From Pedobacter sp. AJM (GTDB taxonomy: Bacteria; Bacteroidota; Bacteroidia; Sphingobacteriales; Sphingobacteriaceae): DNA of 64,000 nt. Made by a program: the position numbers and the translations under genes. Shown here piece by piece: positions 18,874 to 27,430 of the stretch (positions within the stretch are counted from its first letter, which is position 1; each line of letters opens with the position of its first letter). The notes under the pieces are model-generated. The model saw nothing but the letters and a program-made list of their open reading frames with translations. It was not told the DNA's origin and did no database searches. The DNA is taken from contig NZ_NHOT01000001.1 in assembly GCF_002197755.1 (NCBI RefSeq), forward strand, positions 124,001 to 188,000, in the 5' to 3' direction.

Positions 18874-19233
18874 TTAAATTTGAGAAAAAACAAAATTCAA
18901 TCTGGTGAGTTCCGTTTTGACTTGGTTCATCCCGATTAAACCTCCGGATATGCCGCTTGATTGTTGAAAAACATTTACTGTAAGCTCATCCTCTGCGGTT
19001 TGTGTAATGGTTACACTAAATTTAAAGTACTTCACAAATGCACCGAACAAAATGCGCATGGTCCGGTTGCCTTTTTCCAGAATCAGGTTTCCAAATTGCT
19101 GGTTAATTACTTTATAACCTTGGATATCAAAATAATGATTTATCTTTTCGGTCATCTCTGCAATAGAGATGTCTTTGTATAAATTAGAGATCAAACCATC
19201 AACCGTTTGAAGGTTTTTAATAAAATGTGGCAT
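18874..19233 (-). CDS. Conserved protein of unknown function (119 aa)
   Basis: I do not recognise this family. The protein is soluble, with no signal peptide or membrane segment, and mixes helical (TVDGLISNLYKDISIAEMTEKINHYF) and strand-like parts (LILEKGNRTMRILFG, FKFSVTITQ), ending with a GISGGLIGMNQ turn. It begins only 23 bases after dacB on the same strand, so the two are probably co-transcribed. Codon use looks like that of its neighbours. Confidence 0.65.
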   Translation of the reverse strand: MPHFIKNLQTVDGLISNLYKDISIAEMTEKINHYFDIQGYKVINQQFGNLILEKGNRTMRILFGAFVKYFKFSVTITQTAEDELTVNVFQQSSGISGGLIGMNQVKTELTRLNFVFSQI

Positions 19234-19256
19234 AGCGTCGTTTTTAGATAAAATTT

Positions 19257-20663
19257 TTACTTCAGTTCATCCAGTACCTTGAACAATTTTTTATTAATTC
19301 CACTTCCGCTATAATTGTTGATATTGATTACAATCACATATTTATTTCCAGCGGTGTCAGTGTGGTATCCGGCAAATGCCGAAACATCATTTATAGTGCC
19401 ACTTTTTATTTTCATGCCATTATATTCCGGCAAAGCTTTATAAAAATCCGTGAACCAATCTTCATTTTGAACCTGGAACAATATATTTGCCATGGCAGCG
19501 GTCGTAATTCGGTTTCCCGGAGAAAGTCCGCTGCCATCAATGATATTCAGGGCAGATTGATCAATGCCTTTAGCTGCCCAGAAATTAATTTCAGTTTCTG
19601 CTCCTTTAGAAGTAGTTGCAGGTTTTCCGGATTTCAAGGCCATAGTTTTTAAAAAAGTTTCACCATAAAGGTTGATGCTTTTTTTTAGAAACCAGTAAGT
19701 CATTTCGCTCAAGGTGGGTGAAGTAACGGTGCTGATCTTTTGCATAGCTGTTGGAACGGATTGTTTATTCTGTTTCAGTAATCTTGTGGTAGTAGCTTCC
19801 TGTGTGATTTGAATACCCAAGCGCTTCAACGTGTCCTGTAAATGGTAAGCACAATCAAAAGCAGGATCGGGCAGGGCTACGGAAATGCCCGATTTGCCAA
19901 TGCCCATGCCCCAGGTACCGCGTAAATAAGCAACATTAGAATAGGGTGGAAGAAAGGCATAGCTTTTGTCTCCACTACCTAGTGAACCTGTTTTTAATTC
20001 ATTTTCGATCTGGATATACGGTGTAAGCGGAATTGTTTTTATGATTTGTACCGCTGTAGCTGTACTTGATCCAGGACGCAATTGTATGTCAAACTGATTT
20101 TCCCTCCAGGCTAGGCCTGATGTTCCGGCACCATAGTAATTGCCGATATCCTGCCATACCCAACCCTCGGGTGTGGTTTGCGTGCCAAATATTTGATCAT
20201 CACCAATAATTGATCCCTCAATTTTCTTAATGCCTGCAGATTTTATCGCTGCGACCCACTGTTTTAAAACTGCGGGTTCAGTGTTTTGAAAGCGGGGGGA
20301 GCCTAATGTAGGGTCCCCGCTTCCTGTAATGATAATATGGCCTTTCAAAGTCCCATCAGCTGTGATTTCTCCAGAGTAGGCCAGTGTGGTTTGGAATTGA
20401 AAATCTTTCCCTAAAATACTGAAAGCGGTTGCCGCTGTAATGGTTTTTAAAGTTGATGCTGTCGCCAGGCCTATTTGCTCATTTCTGGCGAACAGTACTT
20501 TTCCGGTGCGTGCATCTAAAACACAAATGGATGTTATGGCATGTTTGGCCTGCTCATCGCCGAGTAAAGTATTGAATGCTTTATCCAGGTTTTGGATGCT
20601 GTTCTGGGCAAAGCAGTTTACATAAAATAGAGCGTATAAAAGAATGATAAGTGACTTTTTCAT
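19257..20663 (-). CDS. dacB: D-alanyl-D-alanine carboxypeptidase/endopeptidase (PBP4, peptidase S13)
   Basis: It trims or opens peptide cross-links of peptidoglycan in the periplasm. The 468-residue protein has a signal peptide (MKKSLIILLYALFYVNCFA). The three penicillin-binding motifs are visible: SxxK as STLK (in ATASTLKTI), SxN as SIN (KKSINLYGE) and KSG (MKIKSGTINDVSAFAG). GDPTLGSPRF and IDGSGLSPGNRIT are also typical of the S13 family. The length fits PBP4-type enzymes with their inserted domains. The unknown 119-residue gene follows closely. Confidence 0.92.
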   Translation of the reverse strand: MKKSLIILLYALFYVNCFAQNSIQNLDKAFNTLLGDEQAKHAITSICVLDARTGKVLFARNEQIGLATASTLKTITAATAFSILGKDFQFQTTLAYSGEITADGTLKGHIIITGSGDPTLGSPRFQNTEPAVLKQWVAAIKSAGIKKIEGSIIGDDQIFGTQTTPEGWVWQDIGNYYGAGTSGLAWRENQFDIQLRPGSSTATAVQIIKTIPLTPYIQIENELKTGSLGSGDKSYAFLPPYSNVAYLRGTWGMGIGKSGISVALPDPAFDCAYHLQDTLKRLGIQITQEATTTRLLKQNKQSVPTAMQKISTVTSPTLSEMTYWFLKKSINLYGETFLKTMALKSGKPATTSKGAETEINFWAAKGIDQSALNIIDGSGLSPGNRITTAAMANILFQVQNEDWFTDFYKALPEYNGMKIKSGTINDVSAFAGYHTDTAGNKYVIVININNYSGSGINKKLFKVLDELK

Positions 20664-20676
20664 ATAAAAAATATAG

Positions 20677-21801
20677 TTAAACCAATAAATCGGTATAATT
20701 TTTTTTATTAATTACCTTGGTTTGTACGTGTTGGTAAACATTGGTAAATGTGGTTGGGAATTTCACTTTTTTGTTTTCGTTCCATTTAATCTCATATGCG
20801 GTTAAATTTCCTTCAAATTCTTCAATCAAATCTATTTCCTGCTGCTGGAAACTTCTCCAGAAGAAATGTTTGGTATGCTTAATCTGGTTACTATTGGCTT
20901 TTATAAATTCGGATATCATATAATTTTCGAAAAGCTGCCCGGTATCTTGCCGTAAGCTTAGCGGACTAAAATTCTGGATTATAGCATTGCGTATGCCATT
21001 ATCATAGAAATAGATTTTCTTCCCTTTCTTTACTTCATTCCTCAGGTTTTTACTGTAGGCACCTAATCTGAATACCACGAAACATTGTTCAAGTAAATCT
21101 ATATAGCGTTCAACAGTGAGCTTATCTGCTTCTATCATTTGCCCAAGTTCGTTATATGAGATCTCGTTTCCAATCTGCAGTGCCAAAGCCTGTACTAGTT
21201 TTTCCAGCTGAATGGGTTTTCTGATACCGGACAGTGCCAGTATATCTTTAAATAAATAGCTGTTGGTTAAATTTAATAAAAGTTCCTTTTCTTCACCTGG
21301 ATAGTTTATCGCATCTGGGTAGCTGCCAAAAATTAATCTCTTTTCCAATGATTGTTCTTCAGTAAGAATATTGGTATGCTGCACCAGCTCAGCGACTGAA
21401 AAAGGAAAAAGGTGATACTCAAATTTTCTACCTGTTAAGCTCTCCTTTGTGCCTGCTGCTAAATCTAAAGAGGAGGAACCCGTAACTAAAAGTTGTACTT
21501 CTGGAAAGTTATCTACAATAAGCTTTAATGTTAAACCAATATTGGTAACCCTTTGCGCCTCATCAATTAAAAGTATTTTATGCGTTCCTATGATTGATTT
21601 CAATCGTTCAATACCGATATCTTCCAGTGTTATACGTACATTGGCTTCATCGCAATTAAGAAAAACGAATGATTCTTCTTTCAGCCTTGCGAGTTTTTTT
21701 AACATCGTTGTTTTACCTACCTGCCTGGCACCAGTAATGATGATTGCCTTTCCTTTAAAAAACTTGGATTCAATATAATTCTCTAATATTCTTTCAATCA
21801 T
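20677..21801 (-). CDS. ATP-binding protein with AAA_14 and DUF4143 domains
   Basis: The 374-residue cytoplasmic protein carries an N-terminal AAA ATPase with Walker A GARQVGKTT, Walker B ILLIDEAQR and sensor LVTGSSSLDL. A C-terminal DUF4143 region follows, with KKGKKIYFYDNGIRNA and the nuclease-like string EIDLIEEFEG...AYEIKW, resembling a PD-(D/E)XK core. The family is abundant and mobile in Bacteroidota and archaea and its role is unsettled. The start is the ATG at 21801; the upstream TTG adds two residues. Two tandem palindromes lie directly upstream, suggesting specific regulation, perhaps by itself. Confidence 0.82.
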   Translation of the reverse strand: MIERILENYIESKFFKGKAIIITGARQVGKTTMLKKLARLKEESFVFLNCDEANVRITLEDIGIERLKSIIGTHKILLIDEAQRVTNIGLTLKLIVDNFPEVQLLVTGSSSLDLAAGTKESLTGRKFEYHLFPFSVAELVQHTNILTEEQSLEKRLIFGSYPDAINYPGEEKELLLNLTNSYLFKDILALSGIRKPIQLEKLVQALALQIGNEISYNELGQMIEADKLTVERYIDLLEQCFVVFRLGAYSKNLRNEVKKGKKIYFYDNGIRNAIIQNFSPLSLRQDTGQLFENYMISEFIKANSNQIKHTKHFFWRSFQQQEIDLIEEFEGNLTAYEIKWNENKKVKFPTTFTNVYQHVQTKVINKKNYTDLLV

Positions 21802-21821
21802 AATCAAAATACCTTTCTAAA

Positions 21822-21829
21822 CAAATATA
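21822..21829 (-). promoter_or_regulatory. -7 box of the AAA/DUF4143 gene
   Basis: On the minus strand the bases read TATATTTG, 20 bases before the ATG. The palindromic repeats begin about 27 bases further upstream, covering the -33 region and beyond. Confidence 0.55.
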
Positions 21830-21856
21830 ATTCATTCATATATAATTTTGATATTG

Positions 21857-21920
21857 TAATCATTAAATTATATATAAATTTAATATTGTAATCACCAAAT
21901 TATATATAATTTGGTGATTA
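21857..21920. repeat. Tandem palindromes upstream of the AAA/DUF4143 gene
   Basis: Positions 21889-21920 form a perfect 32-bp palindrome with half-sites TAATCACCAAAT and ATTTGGTGATTA around TATATATA. Immediately next to it, 21857-21887 is an imperfect copy with half-sites TAATCATTAAAT and ATTTAATATT, one base short. A further partial copy (ATTTTGATATTG) lies at about 21846-21856. The period of about 32 bases and the place just upstream of a -7 box suggest operator sites. Confidence 0.8.
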
Positions 21921-22035
21921 GTGTTTTTGTTTTATATTTAGTAATTGATTTCTGATTAAAATTTCATCAGGCATGTGTAGAAATATAACATAGGATAAAA
22001 TGTGGTGATATGAATTTTTATCCTGAAAAGAATAC

Positions 22036-22072
22036 AAAAAAGCCCGTGTTTGTGGCACGGGCTTAATTTTTT
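22036..22072. terminator. Terminator downstream of asd (bidirectional form)
   Basis: GCCCGTG (22042-22048) and CACGGGC (22056-22062) form the stem. On the minus strand the hairpin ends in CTTTTTTG, 20 bases past the asd stop; on the plus strand it is followed by TTAATTTTTTT. Confidence 0.85.
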
Positions 22073-22082
22073 TGTTTTAAAA

Positions 22083-23072
22083 TTAAACTAATTCTTTCCG
22101 GATAAGGTATTCTGCTATCTGAACGGCGTTAGTAGCTGCACCTTTACGTAAGTTATCGGCAACAATCCAAAGGTTTAAAGCTTTGGGTGCTGATTCATCT
22201 CTCCGAATACGGCCAACAAAAACCTCATCTTTTTCGTGTGCATCTTTAGGCATTGGATATTTTAAATTTGCTACATCGTCAACTACAATAATTCCAGGCG
22301 ATTTTTCTAAAATACTGCGTACTTCAGCCAAATCAAAATCATTTTCAAATTCAATGTTTACAGATTCAGAGTGGCCGCCCATTACCGGAATACGAACAGT
22401 AGTTGCCGTAACTTTGATGGTATCATCGCTCATGATCTTATTGGTTTCCTTAACCATTTTCATTTCTTCTTTGGTATACCCATTATCCATGAAAACATCA
22501 ATATGAGGCAGGACATTTAAGTCAATTTCATATGGATAGGCTTTTGGGCCATCAATGCCTTTACGTTCATTCATTAACTGCTCAACGGCCTTAACACCTG
22601 TGCCAGTAACGGATTGATAGGTAGAAACAACGACTCTTTTAATTTTATATTTATCATGCAATGGTTTCAAAACCACAACCATTTGAATGGTAGAGCAATT
22701 TGGATTGGCGATAATCTTATTATCGATAGAAAGTTCATAGGCATTAACCTCTGGCACGATCAATTTAATCGCAGGATCCATTCTCCAGGCTGATGAATTA
22801 TCAATCACAGTAGTACCAGCTTCTTTGAAACGTGGTGCATGTTCTAATGAAGTATTTCCACCGGCAGAAAATAAGGCAATATCTGGTCTCATACCAATTG
22901 CAGTATCCATGCTAACGATTGGGAACTTCTTACCCTTAAAAGTAATTTCCTTACCAACACTCTTTTCTGAAGCTACGGGAATTAACTCTGTTAAAGGGAA
23001 ATTTCTTTCCTCCAATACTTTTAACATTACGGTTCCAACCAATCCGGTGGCACCAACAACTGCTACTTTCAT
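22083..23072 (-). CDS. asd: Aspartate-semialdehyde dehydrogenase
   Basis: It reduces aspartyl-4-phosphate to aspartate semialdehyde with NADPH, feeding lysine/diaminopimelate, threonine and methionine synthesis. The 329-residue protein starts with MKVAVVGATGLVGTVML (Rossmann motif) and has GGNTSLEHAP, the catalytic Cys in NPNCSTIQM, and the substrate-binding GGHSE region. Length and residues are normal for the family. A terminator follows, and the gene is divergent from the lamin-tail protein gene. Confidence 0.95.
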   Translation of the reverse strand: MKVAVVGATGLVGTVMLKVLEERNFPLTELIPVASEKSVGKEITFKGKKFPIVSMDTAIGMRPDIALFSAGGNTSLEHAPRFKEAGTTVIDNSSAWRMDPAIKLIVPEVNAYELSIDNKIIANPNCSTIQMVVVLKPLHDKYKIKRVVVSTYQSVTGTGVKAVEQLMNERKGIDGPKAYPYEIDLNVLPHIDVFMDNGYTKEEMKMVKETNKIMSDDTIKVTATTVRIPVMGGHSESVNIEFENDFDLAEVRSILEKSPGIIVVDDVANLKYPMPKDAHEKDEVFVGRIRRDESAPKALNLWIVADNLRKGAATNAVQIAEYLIRKELV

Positions 23073-23121
23073 TTTAAATTTTAATTATTATATTTATAAA
23101 ACATTTGATATAAGTCCAAAT

Positions 23122-24141
23122 ATGCTAAAAATTAAGCTTATATCCCTATTGTTACCCATTAAAATTGCATCGATTATTTTTAATCCTCACCCTGTCAGAA
23201 ATGACCGGATTAAAAATATCAGCAAACACATCCCCAAAAAAGCTACTATAGTCAGTTCTTCAGGAAATAAGGCTTCACCTGGTTGTGCACGATCCATTCT
23301 CGTTCAGGATGATGTTTTAATTTCGGAGGTGTTATTCAATCCGAGGCCTGGTGGAGTGGATTTTGTAGAGATTTACAACAATTCCGGTCATGATATTGAT
23401 TTAAGTGAATTGCAACTCGCCAATACCAATACTGCTGGTAAAGTAGCCAATATTAAAAATATTTCGGCTAAAAAATTAACCATGCCTGAGGGAACGTTTT
23501 GGGTAATTACGAGCAATCAAAAGAATATCCGGGAGAATTATGATGTGAAGTTTCCGAACCAACTGATTCAGATCAGCAGTATGCCGGCCTATAATAATGA
23601 TAAGGGAACGGTGGTTTTGTTAAGCCATAATCAGGTATTGGACCGGTTAGATTATCAATCGAAAATTCATCATCCGTTAATCCAGGATGAAGACGGAATC
23701 TCGCTGGAAAGGGTATCATTCAAGGTGCCGGCAAATGAACCTGGTAATTTCACATCAGCAGCTGCCGCAGCGGGGTTTGCCACTCCAACCTATCAAAACT
23801 CACAATCGTCAGTTGATGGCAATAGCGAAGTTTTTCTATTGTCTAAAACCTTTTCTCCGGATGGGGATAACTTCGAGGATGTGCTTAAACTGGAATACCA
23901 TATGAAGCAGAATTCAAGCCTGGCTACGGTAAGCATTTATTCTGATAAAGGAAGGCTGATTAGAAAGTTGCTTAACAATCAAACCATCGGAACAAATGGC
24001 TTTTTAACCTGGGATGGTTTGGATGATCACGGAGGTATGTCCAATATCGGAATTTATATTGTCCTGTTTGATGTTTTTGATTTACAGGGCTATACCAAAA
24101 GATTTAAGCTGGCATGTGTACTCGCTGGCAAGTTGAATTGA
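23122..24141 (+). CDS. Lamin-tail-domain protein with C-terminal FlgD-like domain, possibly N-terminally truncated
   Basis: From the ATG at 23122 the product has 339 residues. A lamin-tail domain (ILVQDDVLISEVLFNPRP...FVEIYNNSGHDIDLSELQLAN) is followed by a C-terminal FlgD/gliding-motility-type Ig domain (LSKTFSPDGDNFEDVLKLEY, TWDGLDDHGG). As I know them, proteins of this architecture in Bacteroidota are usually several hundred residues longer at the N-terminus and carry a clear signal peptide. Here only a weak hydrophobic start (MLKIKLISLLLPIKIASIIF) is seen. The frame stays open upstream to 22825, but that part overlaps asd antisense. Probably a surface or secreted protein, or a remnant of one. 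Confidence 0.65.
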   Translation: MLKIKLISLLLPIKIASIIFNPHPVRNDRIKNISKHIPKKATIVSSSGNKASPGCARSILVQDDVLISEVLFNPRPGGVDFVEIYNNSGHDIDLSELQLANTNTAGKVANIKNISAKKLTMPEGTFWVITSNQKNIRENYDVKFPNQLIQISSMPAYNNDKGTVVLLSHNQVLDRLDYQSKIHHPLIQDEDGISLERVSFKVPANEPGNFTSAAAAAGFATPTYQNSQSSVDGNSEVFLLSKTFSPDGDNFEDVLKLEYHMKQNSSLATVSIYSDKGRLIRKLLNNQTIGTNGFLTWDGLDDHGGMSNIGIYIVLFDVFDLQGYTKRFKLACVLAGKLN

Positions 24142-24186
24142 GCAATAATGTCTTGTCAGATCATAACTCAGAAAGGCGTTAACATG

Positions 24187-24220
24187 AAAAAGGTCGTAGC
24201 GAGAAAACACTACGACCTTT
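24187..24220. terminator. Bidirectional terminator ending the 3-keto-sugar cluster
   Basis: AAAGGTCGTAG and CTACGACCTTT are perfect 11-bp arms around a 10-nt loop. On the minus strand the stem ends in CTTTTTC. It lies between the convergent lamin-tail gene and the last gene of the minus-strand cluster. Confidence 0.85.
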
Positions 24221-24243
24221 ACTAATAAAATTTTGATGAGAAA

Positions 24244-25116
24244 TTATAAAATGTTTTTCTTGATATAAGCGCAGCTTGCCGCAACAGATTCGATTGGGTT
24301 AGGCTTATAATTGGTTTCATGCTCAACAAAGAAATGTTTCATGCCTGATAACTTGGCATCAGCGAAAATGGGTTTCCAGTCAATACTTCCCGTTCCAACT
24401 TCTGCATTTAAAGCAGGATTTGTTTTGTCCATATCTTTTACATGCCACATGGTAAAACGACCTGGGTTTTCTGTAAATAATTTGATAGGATCATTTCCAG
24501 AGCGTACTACCCAGTATAAATCCAGTTCAAAGTCAACGAGTTTCTTATCCGTTTCATTTAACAAAATTTGATAGCCGGTGGTTTCTCCCTGTTTCTGGAA
24601 TTCAAAATCATGGTTATGATAAGCCAGTCGTAAACCTGCATCTTTACACATTTTGCCTGCAATATTGATTTTGGCGGCAAGTTTTTTATAGTCTTCTGCA
24701 TTTTTTCTGATACTGGCATCCAGATAAGGAATAGTAACATATTCACTGCCTAAAACCTTTGCAGCAGCAATAGCCGCTTTTAGTTCATCAGTGTTGCCAT
24801 CAGCTAAATAAGTACCTAATCCATAATGCCCGCTAACTGCTTTAAGTCCGTTTGTGCTCAATAGTTTCTTGAATTCTACAGGAGTTAAACCCCAAAACTG
24901 ACCTTTAATAGAAAAGCCATAAGTTTCAACTTCTGTAAAGCCTGCTTTTGCCACTTTTTCAATCGTTCCCTTTAAATCTTTTGGCAGGTCTTCTCTTAAC
25001 GAATAAAGTTGTAGGCCAACTGCCTTTTTCTGGGCTACACATGCAATTGATGGAGCCAAAAGTAAAGTTGCTACTGCTAAGCAACTATTGATGATGAAAC
25101 TTTTTCTTGATAACAT
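24244..25116 (-). CDS. Exported sugar phosphate isomerase/epimerase-like TIM-barrel protein
   Basis: The 290-residue product has a signal peptide (SFIINSCLAVATLLLAPSIACVA), so it acts outside the cytoplasm despite the family name. The xylose-isomerase-like barrel shows VGLQLYSLRED, the metal-site motif LAYHNHDFEF, DLYWVVRSG, WHVKDMD and a final FFVEHE. It is the last gene of the minus-strand cluster, 9 bases after the previous one. In Bacteroidota such proteins accompany 3-keto-glycoside pathways, possibly as isomerases or hydratases acting on keto or enol intermediates. The precise reaction is not deducible. Confidence 0.8.
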   Translation of the reverse strand: MLSRKSFIINSCLAVATLLLAPSIACVAQKKAVGLQLYSLREDLPKDLKGTIEKVAKAGFTEVETYGFSIKGQFWGLTPVEFKKLLSTNGLKAVSGHYGLGTYLADGNTDELKAAIAAAKVLGSEYVTIPYLDASIRKNAEDYKKLAAKINIAGKMCKDAGLRLAYHNHDFEFQKQGETTGYQILLNETDKKLVDFELDLYWVVRSGNDPIKLFTENPGRFTMWHVKDMDKTNPALNAEVGTGSIDWKPIFADAKLSGMKHFFVEHETNYKPNPIESVAASCAYIKKNIL

Positions 25117-25125
25117 AATAATTAA

Positions 25126-26010
25126 TTAAATGTCACAGATCTCAACGGCTTTTTTTAACGAAGCTATTTTATCTGTATTTTTAGGTATAAATTCTTGTGC
25201 AACGAAACCTTTAAAGCCGGTTTCTACAATGGCTTTCATAATTGCCGGATAATAAAGTTCCTGCGTATCATCAATTTCATTCCGGCCTGGAACACCAGCT
25301 GTATGATAATGCGCAATGTATTGATGATGATCCCGGATGGTATGAATCACGTCTCCTTCATCAATCTGCATATGATAAATATCGTAAAGCAGTTTAAAGT
25401 TTTCTGAACCTAAGCGTTTACACAGTTCAACACCCCAGGCCGTTTTGTCACATTGATAATCGGCATGGTTTATTTTGCTGTTTAACAATTCCATTACCAA
25501 TACCACGCCATGTTTTTCTGCCAATGGCATTAACTGTTTTAATCCTTCTACACAGTTATTCCAGCCGGTTTCATCGTCTTTTCCACGACGGTTTCCGCTA
25601 AAGCAGATTAAGTTTTTGTAACCAGCTTCGGCCACAAGGGGAATCATGGCAGAATAATTCTTGATTAAAGTTTCATGAAATTTTTTATCATTAAACCCAT
25701 CAACGAGATTAATTTCAGCGCCGTTACACATAGAAGAAACCAGTCCATGTTTTTTAAGTATTGGCCAATCTTTTGGGCCAACCAAATCAATGCCCTTTAT
25801 GCCGATTTTTTTTGCTTCGGTACAAAGTGTTTCTACATCAAGCGTACTAAAACACCAGCGGCAAACAGCATGATTTACGTTGCCTTTAAGTTTTTCAGAT
25901 GGTTTTGGCTGATCCATAGCGAAGGATGATATACCCGATGAAACACCAATTGCGGCAGTGCCTGCAATGATGTTCTTTAGTGCATTTCTTCTGTTTAATT
26001 TTGAAGGCAT
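25126..26010 (-). CDS. Hydroxypyruvate isomerase-like TIM-barrel protein with twin-arginine-type leader
   Basis: From the ATG at 26010 the protein has 294 residues. It opens with MPSKLNRRNALKNIIAGTAA, a twin-arginine-like leader. The fold is the xylose-isomerase-type TIM barrel of the hydroxypyruvate isomerase group: VLVMELLNSKINH, KLLYDIYHMQIDEGD, YHTAGVPGRNEIDD and FVAQEF. The ATG begins one base after the stop of the MFS permease gene, indicating translational coupling. In this cluster hydroxypyruvate isomerisation itself seems less likely than action on a keto-sugar. Confidence 0.8.
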   Translation of the reverse strand: MPSKLNRRNALKNIIAGTAAIGVSSGISSFAMDQPKPSEKLKGNVNHAVCRWCFSTLDVETLCTEAKKIGIKGIDLVGPKDWPILKKHGLVSSMCNGAEINLVDGFNDKKFHETLIKNYSAMIPLVAEAGYKNLICFSGNRRGKDDETGWNNCVEGLKQLMPLAEKHGVVLVMELLNSKINHADYQCDKTAWGVELCKRLGSENFKLLYDIYHMQIDEGDVIHTIRDHHQYIAHYHTAGVPGRNEIDDTQELYYPAIMKAIVETGFKGFVAQEFIPKNTDKIASLKKAVEICDI

Positions 26011-26011
26011 G

Positions 26012-27247
26012 TTAAAGGGCTTTAGCTTCTGATTTTGTTTTATCATTAAAAAGAACAGCAAAAAGCAGGAAGACTGCAGCAGCAATAACTGCAGGAATAA
26101 TCCACACCATTTTCCAGTCGATTGCACCATCCGCTGCTTTATAAGTATCTGTTATCTTACCTGCAACCTCAAATCCGATAAGCATCCCTACACCATAAGT
26201 GGCTAAGGTAATTAAACCCTGCGCTGAGCTTTTGTATTTCTCGCCTGCTTTGGAATTGGTATAAATCTGACCGGATACGAAAAAGAAGTCGTAGCAAACA
26301 CCATGCAACGCAATACCAATAATAAGCATAAAACTTAAATCGCCGGCATTACCAAAAGCAAACAATACATATCTAAGTGCCCAGGCAAGCATACCTACCA
26401 ATATGGTTTTTTTAAAGCCGTATTTCGAAAAGAAAACAGGAATGGCCAGCAAAAATAATGCTTCGGATATCTGACCGATTGCCATTTTTCCGGTTGGATT
26501 TGAAACTTTAATATCCGCTAAAAACAAACCGGCATTCTGATAATAAAATGCCAACGGAATACAAATTAATATAGCCGAAATAAAGAAGATGGCGAAGTTT
26601 TTATCCTTTAACAGCTTGAGGGCATCCAGACCAATTAAATCACCAATTTTGATTTTCTCGGTCGAAGAAACTTTAGGAGGTGTTTTAGGGAGGGTAAAGC
26701 TGAAGATACCCAATACCAATGAAACAATACCAGCCATCAGGAAGGTACTTTTCAATAATCCCGATTGAATGCCTTCAGGAGAATCCCAATGGAAAACAAA
26801 ACTAATAAGCAAGCCTGCAATGATCCAGCCGATGGTTCCCCAAACCCGTATTTTTGAAAATTCCTTTTCCGGATCCTGCATTTGGTTAAATGAAACGGAA
26901 TTGATTAATGCCAATGTTGGCATAAATAAAATCATATAACCGAGTACATAAGGGTAAAATACACTTACATCAGTTGCCCTATACATTTGATACATCAATA
27001 CAGCGCCAACAATATGCAACACACCAAGTATTTTCTCCGCATTAAAATATCTGTCTGCAATTAAGCCAACAATAAACGGAGCGATAATAGCTCCCCAGGA
27101 TTGTGTTCCAAAAACAGAAGCAGATTCTGATCCGCTTGCTTTCAAATTGTTGCCTAAAAATGTGCCCAGTGTTACAAACCATGATCCCCATATAAAAAAT
27201 TCGAGGAACATCATGGTAGAGAGTTTAAAGCGGGTAGTGGTATTCAT
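26012..27247 (-). CDS. Nucleoside:H+ symporter-family MFS permease
   Basis: The 411-residue protein has about 12 membrane helices and the family start FKLSTMMFLEFFIWGSWFVTLG typical of NupG-like transporters (PF03825). Other landmarks are IAPFIVGLIADRYF and GVCYDFFFVSGQIYT. Although the family is named for nucleosides, in Bacteroidota members are often in sugar-catabolism clusters. Here it lies between the DUF1080 gene and two TIM-barrel genes, so its cargo may be a sugar or keto-sugar. The next gene follows with a one-base gap. An upstream word repeat separates it from the DUF1080 gene. Confidence 0.85.
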   Translation of the reverse strand: MNTTTRFKLSTMMFLEFFIWGSWFVTLGTFLGNNLKASGSESASVFGTQSWGAIIAPFIVGLIADRYFNAEKILGVLHIVGAVLMYQMYRATDVSVFYPYVLGYMILFMPTLALINSVSFNQMQDPEKEFSKIRVWGTIGWIIAGLLISFVFHWDSPEGIQSGLLKSTFLMAGIVSLVLGIFSFTLPKTPPKVSSTEKIKIGDLIGLDALKLLKDKNFAIFFISAILICIPLAFYYQNAGLFLADIKVSNPTGKMAIGQISEALFLLAIPVFFSKYGFKKTILVGMLAWALRYVLFAFGNAGDLSFMLIIGIALHGVCYDFFFVSGQIYTNSKAGEKYKSSAQGLITLATYGVGMLIGFEVAGKITDTYKAADGAIDWKMVWIIPAVIAAAVFLLFAVLFNDKTKSEAKAL

Positions 27248-27265
27248 TTGGTTTATATAAGTTTA

Positions 27266-27429
27266 TGAGGTATAAGGTTTAAGGCGTAAGGTTTAAGCTA
27301 GGAATATAAATCCATCAATCTTTTGCCTTACGCTTTTAGCCTAATTTTAGTAAGGTTATCATGTTTAAGGTATAAAGTTAAAGCGAGAAAGGAAACCCTC
27401 AAGCCTTTTACATTACCCCCTAAACCTCA
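27266..27429. repeat. GGTTTAAGGTATAAGG word-repeat tract inside the 3-keto-sugar cluster
   Basis: TATAAGGTTTAAGGCGTAAG words (27266-27298) face complementary words such as CCTTACGCTTTTAGCC and CCCTAAACCTCA (up to 27429). The tract fills the 183-base gap between the MFS and DUF1080 genes. The same word family fills the gap at 32331-32402. In the polycistronic RNA both could fold into imperfect hairpins. Confidence 0.6.
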
Positions 27430-27430
27430 G

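Noticed and set aside
20677..21801. AAA/DUF4143 gene as the ATPase of a defence system
   Set aside because: No partner nuclease, methylase or toxin gene is adjacent: neighbours are dacB and asd. A defence role is not supported by context.
22825..23121. N-terminal 99-codon extension of the lamin-tail frame
   Set aside because: It runs antisense through the 5' part of asd, a secure gene, and has no similarity to signal peptides or lamin-tail proteins. The ATG at 23122 is preferred.
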